64,000 bases of DNA from Agrobacterium larrymoorei (GTDB lineage: Bacteria > Pseudomonadota > Alphaproteobacteria > Rhizobiales > Rhizobiaceae). Positions 56,484 to 64,000 of this stretch are shown piece after piece. The notes beneath the pieces are model-generated. The model made no database searches. It saw only the letters and a program-made list of their open reading frames with translations, and was not told where the DNA came from. Made by a program: the position numbers and the translations under genes. Where the stretch lies: the NCBI RefSeq assembly GCF_005145045.1, contig NZ_CP039691.1:756001-820000 (forward strand). Direction: 5' to 3'. Within the stretch, counting starts at the first letter, position 1. Every line of letters begins with the position of its first letter.

Positions 56484-57675
56484 GGTCAATGCCGATAGTC
56501 TTCCCGCTGAGCAAGGTCAATCACCTTTGCCATCGTCCGTATCGCTGCTCATCATCGGCGGCGGTATCATGGGGCTTTGGGCTGCCGTGAAGGCAGAGCG
56601 GCTGGGGATCGATACGCTTCTGGTTGACGCCGATCATGTCGGCAGCGGCGCAAGCGGCGGGCTGCTCGGCGCGCTGATGCCGCATATGCCGGATCGGTGG
56701 TCGGACAAGAAGCAGTTTCAGTTCGACGCGCTGTTGAGCCTCGAAGACGAGATTACCCGGCTGGAGGCAGAAACCGGACTATCTGCCGGATACCGCCGCT
56801 GCGGTCGTATCATTCCGCTGCCGAAGCCGCATCTACGCCCCATTGCCGAGCGGCATAATCAGGAGGCCGCAGTGAACTGGGAGCAGCAGGGACGCCGCTT
56901 CCATTGGCATGTTCTGGATGCGCCTCCGGTGACGAACTGGGTGAGTGACGTAGCCGGAGAGGCCGGTTTCGTGCACGATACTTTCGCCGCCAAGGTTTCG
57001 CCTCGCGCACTGGTGGCTGCATTGTCTCACACGCTGAAGTCAGCGAAGCACGTTCGTGTTCTTGAAGGTTGCGGCGTGGCCTCGCTGGATGCTCACGGCG
57101 TCGCGCATCTCGCAAATGGTAACAGTGTTTCTTTCGGTCATGCCATCGTCTCCGCTGGCCATGGCTCGTTCCCGCTGCTGGCAAACGCGCTGCGCGTTTC
57201 TGCTGAACGCCCGCTTGGGCTGGGTGTAAAAGGCCAGGCGGCCTTGCTGAGGGCCGAGATCGATCCGGCCATGCCGGTCGTCTTCCTCAATGGTCTCTAC
57301 GTCGTGCCGCATGAGGATGGCACGGTTGCCATTGGCAGCACCAGCGAGGAAGAGTTTGCTGAGCCATTCACAACCGACGCTAAACTGGAGGCGTTGATCG
57401 AGCAGGCGAGGGCCATCGTACCAGCACTTGCCCAGGCCGAGGTGGTGGAACTCTGGGCCGGTTTGAGGCCGAAGGCGATCGGGCGCGATCCCATGGTCGG
57501 CGCGCTTGCACAGCATCCGCGGATCGTGGTGCTCACCGGTGGTTTCAAGGTCAGTTTCGGTCTCGCGCATCGTCTTGCGGATGCGGCTTTATGCGCTGTG
57601 CAGGGCAGGGAGATGGATGTGCCTGCGAGCTTTACTGTGGAAGATCACATTCGCGTTCTTGACCGAAATAATTGA
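56482..57675 (+). CDS. FAD-dependent oxidoreductase (DAO family, MnmC C-terminal-like)
   Basis: 397 residues with the FAD motif LLIIGGGIMGLWAAVKAERLG, then GSGASGGLLGALMPHMPDRW, which is also seen in the MnmC oxidase domain, and a late GGFKVSFGLAHRLAD. The divergent mnmD neighbour makes an MnmC(o)-like role (cmnm5U to nm5U in tRNA) a reasonable guess, but glycine-oxidase-like function is not excluded. The annotated ATG overlaps the mnmD start; a TTG near 56527, with AAGG upstream, could be the true start. Confidence 0.8.
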   Translation: MVNADSLPAEQGQSPLPSSVSLLIIGGGIMGLWAAVKAERLGIDTLLVDADHVGSGASGGLLGALMPHMPDRWSDKKQFQFDALLSLEDEITRLEAETGLSAGYRRCGRIIPLPKPHLRPIAERHNQEAAVNWEQQGRRFHWHVLDAPPVTNWVSDVAGEAGFVHDTFAAKVSPRALVAALSHTLKSAKHVRVLEGCGVASLDAHGVAHLANGNSVSFGHAIVSAGHGSFPLLANALRVSAERPLGLGVKGQAALLRAEIDPAMPVVFLNGLYVVPHEDGTVAIGSTSEEEFAEPFTTDAKLEALIEQARAIVPALAQAEVVELWAGLRPKAIGRDPMVGALAQHPRIVVLTGGFKVSFGLAHRLADAALCAVQGREMDVPASFTVEDHIRVLDRNN

Positions 57676-57781
57676 TTCGCAAGTATTTCCCGTCGTTAAT
57701 CTGTCACGCAAATCACCTATTCGCTGTCCGTATGTTTTATGGATAGCTTAAATCCCATTAGTAGGGGCGAGGTGACGACGC

Positions 57782-58489
57782 ATGCGGTACGCCATTCATT
57801 ATACGCCTTCCCCCAACGACCCGATGACGCATGCCGCGTCCGCCTGGCTTGGACGGGATGTCTATTCCGGGCAAAGCGTAGAGCCGCCCGCGCTGGTTGG
57901 GCTCGGCATGCAGGAGATTTCCTATCACACCGCATTGCCCCGCCGTTATGGTTTCCATGGACCGATCAAAGCGCCTTTCCGTCTGGCTGAAGGTGCAACG
58001 GAATCTTCTCTGCTGCGAGACCTGATGCGCTTTGCCGGTACGCATCAGCCTTTCACGCTGCCGCCGCTGGAAATCGCCAAGCTCGGCAATATTTACGGTC
58101 TCGTACCCTCCTGGCCGTCCGAGGTGCTGAATTTCCTCGCCGCCAGCATCGTGCAGGAATTCGATCGCTACCGCGCCCCGCTTTCGGATGCGGATATCGA
58201 ACGTGCGGACCCGGATCGTCTTTCAGCAACGCAACTCACCAACCTGCATCGCTGGGGCCATCCTTATGTCATGGATGAATTCCGGTTCCAGATGGTACTG
58301 ACCGGCGGTGTCGTGCCGGTGGAATGCCCTCGCGTGGAACGCGCGGTGCGCAGTGTTTTTCAGCCTGTGCTGGAGCGTCAGTTGGAGTTTTCCAACCTCG
58401 CTCTCTTCGTGGAAGAGGAGCCCGGCGCGCCGTTCCGCGTGCATTCTCTGCACCCGATGGGTCGAGTTTCTGCACGAAAAATCGCCTGA
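57782..58489 (+). CDS. DUF1045 2H-phosphoesterase-like protein with altered motifs
   Basis: 235 residues of the DUF1045 group (TIGR03223 type) often found in phosphonate operons. The 2H motifs, normally near HATLKAP and FHLTLTG in this family, read HGPIKAP (about residue 59) and FQMVLTG, so the threonine of the first and the histidine of the second are replaced. It is therefore probably not a standard 2H enzyme. GAGG upstream. It lies 78 bp before puuE; no phosphonate genes are nearby. Confidence 0.8.
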   Translation: MRYAIHYTPSPNDPMTHAASAWLGRDVYSGQSVEPPALVGLGMQEISYHTALPRRYGFHGPIKAPFRLAEGATESSLLRDLMRFAGTHQPFTLPPLEIAKLGNIYGLVPSWPSEVLNFLAASIVQEFDRYRAPLSDADIERADPDRLSATQLTNLHRWGHPYVMDEFRFQMVLTGGVVPVECPRVERAVRSVFQPVLERQLEFSNLALFVEEEPGAPFRVHSLHPMGRVSARKIA

Positions 58490-58567
58490 CTGGAAATCGC
58501 CTAGAAATTGACCTCGACTTTCCGTTCCGCGATGCTACCGTTCACGAAAATTCGTGAAGGTGATTTG

Positions 58568-59491
58568 ATGATTTCCGCTGACTATCCCCGCAATCTCATT
58601 GGCTATGGCCGCAACGCGCCGGACCCGAAATGGCCTGGCGGCGCGCGCATCGCCGTGCAATTCGTCATCAATTACGAAGAGGGCGGGGAAAGCTGCATTC
58701 TGGATATGGACAAGGCATCCGAGTCGCTCCTGTCCGAGATCGTCGGCGCCCAGCCTTGGCCGGGCCAGCGCAACCTCAATATGGAATCCATCTATGAATA
58801 TGGCTCCCGCGCCGGTTTCTGGCGTCTGTGGCGCATGTTCACGTCGCTTGGCGTGACGACGACCGTTTATGGCGTGACCTCGGCCATGGCGCGCAATCCG
58901 GAAGCCGTTGCGGCGATGAAGGAAGCCGGATGGGAAATCGCCAGCCACGGCTATCGCTGGCTGGAATATAAGGATTTCTCCGAAGAGGAAGAGCGTAACC
59001 ACATTCTTGAAGCCGTCCGTCTTCACACGGAACTGACAGGCGAGCGCCCCTACGGCATGTATCAGGGCAAGCCCTCCGATCACACGCTGAAACTGGTGAT
59101 GGAGGAAGGCGGCTTCCTCTATTCCTCCGATTCCTATGCGGATGATCTGCCTTACTGGGTAAAGGGCGTGAAGGATGAACCGTTCCTCATCATCCCCTAC
59201 ACACTCGAAACCAACGACATGCGCTTTGCGACGCCGCAGGGTTTCAATTCCGGCGACCAGTTCTTCACCTATCTGAAGGACGCCTTCGACGTGCTCTATC
59301 AGGAGGGAGCTGGAGGCGCGCCGAAGATGATGAGCATCGGCCTCCACTGCCGCCTCGTGGGGCGCCCGGGCCGCGCTGCGGCACTGCGCCGTTTCATCGA
59401 ATATGTGCTCGGCCACGAAAAGGTCTGGATACCTCAGCGCATCGAAATCGCCCGCCACTGGCATGAACATCACAAGCCGGAGGCAGTATGA
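58568..59491 (+). CDS. puuE: Allantoinase PuuE (polysaccharide-deacetylase fold)
   Basis: 307 residues. The PuuE-type deacetylase fold is visible: RIAVQFVINYEEGGESCILDMD, GVTTTVYGVTSAMARNPEAV, WEIASHGYRWLEYKDF, and GLHCRLVGRPGRAAALRRFIEYV. It opens allantoin to allantoate in purine degradation. AAGGTG before the ATG supports 58568; an upstream frame is rejected. The four-base overlap with uraD couples translation. Confidence 0.93.
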   Translation: MISADYPRNLIGYGRNAPDPKWPGGARIAVQFVINYEEGGESCILDMDKASESLLSEIVGAQPWPGQRNLNMESIYEYGSRAGFWRLWRMFTSLGVTTTVYGVTSAMARNPEAVAAMKEAGWEIASHGYRWLEYKDFSEEEERNHILEAVRLHTELTGERPYGMYQGKPSDHTLKLVMEEGGFLYSSDSYADDLPYWVKGVKDEPFLIIPYTLETNDMRFATPQGFNSGDQFFTYLKDAFDVLYQEGAGGAPKMMSIGLHCRLVGRPGRAAALRRFIEYVLGHEKVWIPQRIEIARHWHEHHKPEAV

Positions 59492-59991
59492 GCGCGCGCG
59501 CAGATTTCATAGAGAAATTCGGTGGCGTATTCGAACACTCGCCGTTTATCGCTGAGAGAGCTTACGACGCTGGCATGGTGTTCGTACCGATGACCGCGAA
59601 GAGCCTGCATACGGCGCTGACCTTGATGTTTCGTCAGGCAACATATGACGAGCGGCTAGGCGTTTTGCGCGCCCATCCCGATCTTGCCGGAAAACTCGCT
59701 ATTGCAGGCGAACTGACGGATGATAGCCGCAAGGAGCAGGCCGGTGCTGGCTTGGACCGGCTTTCGCCGGAAGAACATGCGCGCTTCACGGAGCTGAACA
59801 CGGCTTACGTCGAAAAAAACGGCTTCCCCTTCATCATCGCCGTGAAGGGGCTGAACAAAGACGATATCCTGCAGGCATTCGAGCAGCGAATTCATAATGA
59901 TGCCGAACAGGAATTCGCGACTGCCACGGAACAGGTGGAGAAGATCGCGTTGCTGCGGTTGATGGCGTTGTTGCCGGAAGGTGGCGTGTGA
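59488..59991 (+). CDS. uraD: OHCU decarboxylase UraD
   Basis: 167 residues with the conserved pattern FGGVFEHSPFIAERAY, VLRAHPDLAGKLAIAGELTDDSRKEQAGAGLDRLSPEEHARFTELNTAYVEKNGFPFIIAVKG. UraD decarboxylates the unstable 2-oxo-4-hydroxy-4-carboxy-5-ureidoimidazoline to S-allantoin, the substrate of PuuE. It starts on the puuE stop (ATGA). Confidence 0.95.
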   Translation: MSARADFIEKFGGVFEHSPFIAERAYDAGMVFVPMTAKSLHTALTLMFRQATYDERLGVLRAHPDLAGKLAIAGELTDDSRKEQAGAGLDRLSPEEHARFTELNTAYVEKNGFPFIIAVKGLNKDDILQAFEQRIHNDAEQEFATATEQVEKIALLRLMALLPEGGV

Positions 59992-60052
59992 TGCAGTGGC
60001 TTTGCACGATGGCGCTGACGATTTATAGTCTCATTCTTAAAAGGTGAGAAAG

Positions 60053-60346
60053 ATGAGACCATCGGAAGTTTTAGAAAAGAACCGTGAGGCGATCCGTGAA
60101 GCGACCAAACGCTTCAAAGCGGCGAACCCGCGCGTCTTCGGTTCCGTTGCGCGGGGCGAGGATCGGCCAGACAGCGACCTGGATATTCTGGTGGATGCTT
60201 TACCGGGCACTACGCTTTTGGATCTTGGCGGATTGCTCGAAGAACTTTCCGACATCATGAAAGGGACAGATATCCATCTGCTTACGCCCGGAGATTTTCC
60301 TGAGCGCGTTCGTGTCCGCGTCCTTCAGGAAGCCAGGCCCATATGA
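60053..60346 (+). CDS. MNT-family minimal nucleotidyltransferase (MntA-like antitoxin)
   Basis: 97 residues. The nucleotidyltransferase motif GSVARGEDRPDSDLDILVD (GSxARG with D42 and D44) is intact. Such proteins adenylylate a tyrosine in the partner HEPN toxin and so inactivate it. AAGG lies 8 bases upstream of ATG 60053. The gene overlaps the HEPN gene by four bases (ATGA). It sits 61 bp after uraD, inside the ureide operon. Confidence 0.9.
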   Translation: MRPSEVLEKNREAIREATKRFKAANPRVFGSVARGEDRPDSDLDILVDALPGTTLLDLGGLLEELSDIMKGTDIHLLTPGDFPERVRVRVLQEARPI

Positions 60347-60705
60347 GTACTGAAAGGCTACGCGTCTACATCGATGAGATGACGCAGGTCGCCGCCGAAA
60401 CCGTGCAATTTGTTCATGGCATGACAAAGGATGATTTCCTCAAGGACATCGTGCGACAGCGCGCAGTCGGCATGAACCTGCTCATGATTGGTGAGACGGT
60501 GGTGCACCTTCTCGATGAATATCCAGAGTTTGCCGCAGATTTCTCCGACATTCCGTGGAAGCAAATTCGGGGCATGAGAAACAGAATTGCCCACGGTTAC
60601 ATGACCATCAATCTGGACACTGTGTGGGACACAACGCAACACGCCATCCCAGAGTTGTTGGAAAAACTGACGCTCCTTGGCAACTGGCGTGCTCAAGGTG
60701 AGTAA
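60343..60705 (+). CDS. HEPN-domain RNase toxin (HepT-like)
   Basis: 120 residues. The RNase motif RX4HXY is present as R79-N-R-I-A-H84-G-Y86; Y86 is the residue modified by MntA in the Shewanella system. The rest is the helical HEPN/DUF86 fold (QRAVGMNLLMIGETVVHLLDEYP). It forms a toxin-antitoxin pair with the preceding gene. It ends 16 bp before the allA start, so the pair is wedged between uraD and allA. Confidence 0.9.
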   Translation: MSTERLRVYIDEMTQVAAETVQFVHGMTKDDFLKDIVRQRAVGMNLLMIGETVVHLLDEYPEFAADFSDIPWKQIRGMRNRIAHGYMTINLDTVWDTTQHAIPELLEKLTLLGNWRAQGE

Positions 60706-60721
60706 ACCCAAGGTCATTGCA

Positions 60722-61222
60722 TTGAGTGAATTTCTTGAAATCCGTCCCCTCACGCGGGAGGCTTTCGCCCCGTTTGGCGATGTCATCGAGCCTGAGCCCT
60801 CATCCATACGCCTCATCAATGGCGGCAATACCGAGCGGTATCATGCTCTGGGTGAGGCGGATGTGGTGGGGGAGGGGTCGCGTGTCGTGCTCAATATATT
60901 TCGTGGAAAGCCCCGGCAGTTCCCTTACGCCGTCGATATGATGGAGCGGCACCCGTTGGGCAGTCAGAGTTTCTCGCCGCTCTCACCGCGACCGTTTCTC
61001 GTGGTGGTTTCACCGGATGAGGGCGGCAAGCCGGGCAGGCCGAACGTGTTTCTTGCGCGTGATGGACAGGGCGTGAATTACCATCGCAATGTCTGGCACC
61101 ACCCGCTCATGACCATCGGCGAGACGAGCGATTTTCTCGTGGTGGACCGGGATGGGCCGGGCGTCAATCTCGAAGAGTATTTCTACGATCAACCCTTTCT
61201 CATTGCGGAGCCAACCCTATGA
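60722..61222 (+). CDS. allA: Ureidoglycolate lyase AllA
   Basis: 166 residues from a TTG codon, giving the usual family start [23 protein letters not shown] with AAGG 8 bases upstream; earlier in-frame TTG/GTG codons overlap the HEPN gene and are less likely. Signatures: [39 protein letters not shown] and [21 protein letters not shown]. It splits ureidoglycolate into glyoxylate and urea. ATGA overlap with uraH. Confidence 0.93.
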   Translation: MSEFLEIRPLTREAFAPFGDVIEPEPSSIRLINGGNTERYHALGEADVVGEGSRVVLNIFRGKPRQFPYAVDMMERHPLGSQSFSPLSPRPFLVVVSPDEGGKPGRPNVFLARDGQGVNYHRNVWHHPLMTIGETSDFLVVDRDGPGVNLEEYFYDQPFLIAEPTL

Positions 61223-61575
61223 CCGGCCTTACGACACATGTTCTCGATGCCGCACACGGTACGCCTGCTGAAGGGCTGAAGATCGATCTTTACCGCCTGA
61301 ATGGCGAGGGTCGCGAGAAGCTGAAGACGGTGGAAACCAACAGCGATGGCCGCGTCGATGGCGGGCCGCTGCTCGTCGGCGATGAATTCCGCAAAGGCCA
61401 GTATGAGCTGCTCTTTCACGCGGGGGATTACCTGCGGCAGAAAGGGCTGGTGCTGCCAGAGCCTGCCTTCCTCGACATCATCCCCATTCGCTTCGGCATC
61501 GCCGATGAGGCAGGGCATTACCATGTGCCGCTGCTGCTTTCGCCTTTTAGCTACTCCACCTATCGCGGAAGCTAA
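61219..61575 (+). CDS. uraH: 5-hydroxyisourate hydrolase UraH
   Basis: 118 residues, transthyretin-like fold. The N-terminal [24 protein letters not shown] and the C-terminal [11 protein letters not shown] (catalytic YRGS tetrad) are diagnostic. It hydrolyses 5-hydroxyisourate to OHCU, feeding UraD. Its start overlaps the allA stop. Urate oxidase is not in the window. Confidence 0.96.
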   Translation: MTGLTTHVLDAAHGTPAEGLKIDLYRLNGEGREKLKTVETNSDGRVDGGPLLVGDEFRKGQYELLFHAGDYLRQKGLVLPEPAFLDIIPIRFGIADEAGHYHVPLLLSPFSYSTYRGS

Positions 61576-61580
61576 CGCGC

Positions 61581-62321
61581 ATGATCTTCGCTGCAATATC
61601 CGACATTCACGGAAACTACGCCGCGCTTGAGGCGGTTCTTGCCGATATCAAAAAGCTTGGCATCGAAGATATCGTCAATCTCGGAGATTGTTTCAGTGGC
61701 CCGCTCGATGCCGGGCGCACGGTGCGGCTGTTGATTGATGCGGGCATTCCCGGCATTCGCGGAAACCACGACCGGGCATTGGTCGAGCAGTCTTTCGATG
61801 AGATGGGGCCTTGGGAAAAGATCGTCTATCCGCAGCTTTCTCCATCCGATTTGGAGTGGCTGAAGGCCCTGCCATTCGACATGGTTTTCAAGGATGTGGC
61901 CTATTGCTGTCACGGCTCACCGGCTGGCGATCTCGATTACTGGCTGGAGCGTCTGCTGCCGGAAGGCGTGCTGCATCTTCGTGCGCGGAGTGAAATCGAG
62001 GCGCTAGCGAGCGAGATCAAACAGCCCTTGATGCTGTGCGGCCACACGCATATTGCCCGAACGGTTCAACTGCCGGACGGTCGGCTTATCGTCAATCCCG
62101 GCAGCGTCGGCTGCCCCGGCTGGAAGGATGAGGAACCATTCTATCATCAGGTAGAAGCTGGTCACTCGCTTGCTTCTTATGCGGTTCTCGAAGAAACCGC
62201 GTATGGCTGGCAGGTGACACATCGCCAAATCCCTTACGATGCCGCACCTATGGCCGAACTTGCCCGCCGCAACGGCATGGCCCGTGTGGCCAACGCCATC
62301 GCAAGCGGCTGGCTGGATTGA
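61581..62321 (+). CDS. Cytosolic calcineurin-like metallophosphoesterase (YfcE-type)
   Basis: 246 residues. Motifs: FAAISDIHGNYAALEAVL, IVNLGDCFSGPLD, GIRGNHDRALV, CCHGSP and MLCGHTHIARTVQLPDGRLIVNPGSVGCP. It lacks a signal peptide, unlike the Tat-exported phosphoesterase at 7228. It follows uraH by 5 bp and is probably in the same transcript. The substrate is unknown. Confidence 0.9.
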   Translation: MIFAAISDIHGNYAALEAVLADIKKLGIEDIVNLGDCFSGPLDAGRTVRLLIDAGIPGIRGNHDRALVEQSFDEMGPWEKIVYPQLSPSDLEWLKALPFDMVFKDVAYCCHGSPAGDLDYWLERLLPEGVLHLRARSEIEALASEIKQPLMLCGHTHIARTVQLPDGRLIVNPGSVGCPGWKDEEPFYHQVEAGHSLASYAVLEETAYGWQVTHRQIPYDAAPMAELARRNGMARVANAIASGWLD

Positions 62322-62342
62322 CGGCTTGTCTCGGATTTAGAG

Positions 62343-62362
62343 TTGTACTATATATTGTACAA
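62343..62362. promoter_or_regulatory. Putative operator of the Phd/YoeB module
   Basis: TTGTAC and GTACAA are inverted around TATATATT, a 20-bp dyad ending 16 bp before the antitoxin start. The centre resembles a -10 promoter element, the usual position for autorepression by a Phd/YefM antitoxin. Confidence 0.6.
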
Positions 62363-62378
62363 ATCTAGGAGTATGCCA

Positions 62379-62630
62379 ATGCGTACTGTAATGTTCTCGA
62401 CTGCAAGAAGTGAGCTTTCCACGCTGCTCGATCAGGTCTCGCACGACCGCGTTGCAGTGGAAATCGTTCGCAGAGACAAGCCCTCAGCCATCCTCATCGA
62501 TAAGAACGAATATGAGGGATTGATGGAGACGCTTCATCTATATTCTTCCCCCGCCAACATCGGTCGTTTGATGGAAGCGATGGATGAGATGGATAAAGGC
62601 GACTATCAACAGTCGGATCTCATCGATTGA
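62379..62630 (+). CDS. Phd/YefM-family antitoxin
   Basis: 83 residues. The Phd/YefM N-terminal DNA-binding fold is visible in FSTARSELSTLLDQVSHDRVAVEIVRRDKPSAILIDKNEYEGLMETL. AGGAG 7 bases upstream supports ATG 62379 over the ATG at 62373. It neutralises the downstream RelE/YoeB-type toxin and, by family, represses the module through the upstream dyad. Confidence 0.88.
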   Translation: MRTVMFSTARSELSTLLDQVSHDRVAVEIVRRDKPSAILIDKNEYEGLMETLHLYSSPANIGRLMEAMDEMDKGDYQQSDLID

Positions 62631-62681
62631 TCCTTCAACCTGCCGCGCATGAGTGCGGATTCCACTTCGGGGAATGCGCTC

Positions 62682-62975
62682 ATGCCGCATGGTGAAAAAA
62701 GCTCCGAGATATTGCTCAGCTGGACGTCCAAGGGCTGGGAAGATTACCTATATTGGCAGCAGGCGGACAAAAAAGTTCTCGTCCGAATTAATGAGCTGAT
62801 CCGGGATGCCTTACGGCACCCGTTCGAGGGTATAGGAAAGCCAGAGCCCTTACGTTTCAACCTCAAAGGACTCTGGTCCCGTCGTATCACGCAAGAGCAC
62901 CGACTTATTTATGCAATTCGGGATGAGGGCGATGGCAGAACGCTCGTTGTGCTCCAATGTCGCTATCACTATTGA
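62682..62975 (+). CDS. RelE/YoeB-family toxin (Txe-like)
   Basis: 97 residues. YoeB pattern: WTSKGWEDYLYWQQADKKVLVRINELIRDALRHPFEGIGKPEPL, then WSRRITQEHRLIYAI with the catalytic arginines and CRYHY ending with the essential histidine and tyrosine. It is a ribosome-dependent mRNA nuclease. GGGGAA 7 bases upstream supports 62682; an ATG at 62649 adds 11 residues and is less likely. The antitoxin stop is 51 bp upstream. Confidence 0.88.
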   Translation: MPHGEKSSEILLSWTSKGWEDYLYWQQADKKVLVRINELIRDALRHPFEGIGKPEPLRFNLKGLWSRRITQEHRLIYAIRDEGDGRTLVVLQCRYHY

Positions 62976-62986
62976 CGCTTATCTTA

Positions 62987-64000
62987 CTACCCGTTGCTGG
63001 ACATCACCACGCAGGAATAGGACTGCGCCTTCAAATCCTTGCAGGCGGAGAGGGCATCTGCCTGGGTGTCGAAGCCGGTGAAGCGGGCGCGGTAGAGCGT
63101 GGCGTTGCCGGTGCGCACGGCTTCTGTGTAGGGCGCAAGGCCCGAATAGCCGGATGACAGGGATGATTTTGCTGATTTGAGGAGAGAGAGGGCGGCGGCT
63201 TCGGAATCGGCTGCTGCGATCTGTACTTCCCAGGCGCTGCGGGTGCCTGTCGCCACTGGCCGCACGGCGGATGTCTGCATCATATCCGCCATCACACCAT
63301 TTGCCGCCGCGATCTGCTTGGCCACCGGGTCACGGCGTTCTGCGAACATGGGAAGCGGCACGGTGGAAGGTGAAACATCGAAGGTACGGCTGGTGTTGGC
63401 GCTTGCGATCAACTGTTCGCTGTTGCGGGTTCTCGATGCCTTTGGCAGCGTACGGTCCAGAAGCGTAACCACCTGATTGTCGCGGCGGGCAGCGCTTCTG
63501 CCACCCAGAACGACAGCCACGACGCTGCGGCCACTGTGGTTGACGGCGCTGACGATGTTGAAGCCGGAAGCATTTGTATAGCCCGTCTTGATGCCATCCA
63601 CGCCCTGATAGCGCGTCAGCAGCCGGTTATGGCCACGGATCGTCTTGCCGCGAAATTTGAACGAGGTGGTGTTGAACATCTTGTATTCGCGCGGAAAATC
63701 CCGTTGAAGCGCAAGGCCGAGCTTTGCCATGTCACGCGCCGTGGTCACCTGCGATTTGTTGGGCAGGCCGGAGGCGTTGCGGAACACTGTTTTGCTCATG
63801 CCCAACTGGCGCGCCTTGCGGGTCATCATCTCCGCAAACTTGGCCTCGGAGCCGCCCAGATGGTCGCCCATGCCTTCTGCGAGATCGTTGGCGGATTTGA
63901 CGATCATGCCATAGACGGCTTCGCGCACGGTAAACGTCGTTCCGGCCTTCACAAAGAGCTTGGAAGGGATAGTCGCTGCACCGTTCTTGGACATGGTGAT
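62987..64000 (-). CDS. D-alanyl-D-alanine carboxypeptidase with SPOR-like tail, 5' end outside window
   Basis: The frame runs off the window end, so the signal peptide and the SxxK active-site motif are not seen. The remaining 338 residues contain the second motif SAND (VKSANDLAEGMG) and the third motif KTG (VDGIKTGYTNASGF) of class A low-molecular-weight PBPs (DacA/DacF-like). The C-terminal 80 residues (AWEVQIAAADSEAAALSLL to SYSCVVMSSNG) look like a SPOR domain, which binds denuded glycans at the septum. It trims peptidoglycan stem peptides in the periplasm. Confidence 0.88.
   Translation of the reverse strand: MTMSKNGAATIPSKLFVKAGTTFTVREAVYGMIVKSANDLAEGMGDHLGGSEAKFAEMMTRKARQLGMSKTVFRNASGLPNKSQVTTARDMAKLGLALQRDFPREYKMFNTTSFKFRGKTIRGHNRLLTRYQGVDGIKTGYTNASGFNIVSAVNHSGRSVVAVVLGGRSAARRDNQVVTLLDRTLPKASRTRNSEQLIASANTSRTFDVSPSTVPLPMFAERRDPVAKQIAAANGVMADMMQTSAVRPVATGTRSAWEVQIAAADSEAAALSLLKSAKSSLSSGYSGLAPYTEAVRTGNATLYRARFTGFDTQADALSACKDLKAQSYSCVVMSSNG

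Overview
This window looks like chromosomal DNA from a Rhizobiaceae member, most likely Agrobacterium or a close Rhizobium. The protein sequences suggest this, as do the gene order ruvC-ruvA-ruvB / ybgC-tolQRAB-pal-cpoB-tilS-ftsH-glmM, a serC-type leader before serC-serA, a RopB/Omp25-like porin, an opgC-type acyltransferase and rhizobial intergenic mosaic repeats. The species cannot be named from sequence reading alone. Base composition looks even and codon use looks native almost throughout, so this is mostly core genome with small accessory insertions.

Layout. 1-4.1 kb: a partial metallo-hydrolase, a PPOX-fold stress protein, yebC, a DUF3592 membrane protein and a luciferase-like oxidoreductase. 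4.2-8.1 kb: the Holliday-junction operon ruvC-ruvA-ruvB, with an AbrB/PIN toxin-antitoxin pair spliced in between ruvA and ruvB, followed by a Tat-exported phosphoesterase. 8.1-10.7 kb: a mosaic repeat, small proteins, two tandem NUDIX genes and ybgC. 10.9-16.7 kb: the Tol-Pal envelope system. 16.7-22.5 kb: tilS, ftsH and glmM, with about 840 bp of interlocked inverted repeats between ftsH and glmM. 22.6-32.7 kb: a GGDEF-EAL protein, a porin, serC-serA, a Tim44-domain protein, an intact IS5-family element and opgC. 32.9-37.9 kb: mnmA, tRNA(CAT), a lone flagellin, a PAS protein, and a stress group (CsbD, Dps, small proteins).

38-44.5 kb: a tripartite tricarboxylate transporter (tctCBA), a solitary Fe-type periplasmic binding protein, and a divergent TctD/TctE-like two-component system. 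44.5-50.6 kb: a second copy of the mosaic repeat, a proline-rich secreted protein, purU, and a heme-use locus in which hutX and an IsdG-like monooxygenase face hmuTUV. 50.7-57.7 kb: a glyoxalase-fold protein, ung, a vapBC pair, a siderophore-interacting reductase, a dioxygenase/esterase pair resembling MhqO/MhqD, and mnmD facing an MnmC-C-like FAD oxidase. 57.8-62.3 kb: a degenerate 2H-phosphoesterase and the ureide pathway puuE-uraD-allA-uraH, with an MNT/HEPN pair inserted between uraD and allA. 62.3-64 kb: a Phd/YoeB pair and a truncated D-Ala-D-Ala carboxypeptidase.

The main theme is small toxin-antitoxin cassettes lodged in or beside core operons. There are four in 64 kb, two of them inside operons. 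The second theme is repeat-built intergenic regions. I did not find a clearly new multi-gene system. The best candidates for follow-up are the ruvA-[TA]-ruvB fusion operon, the interlocked repeat before glmM, the MNT/HEPN insertion, and the lone binding protein paired with the TctDE-like sensor.
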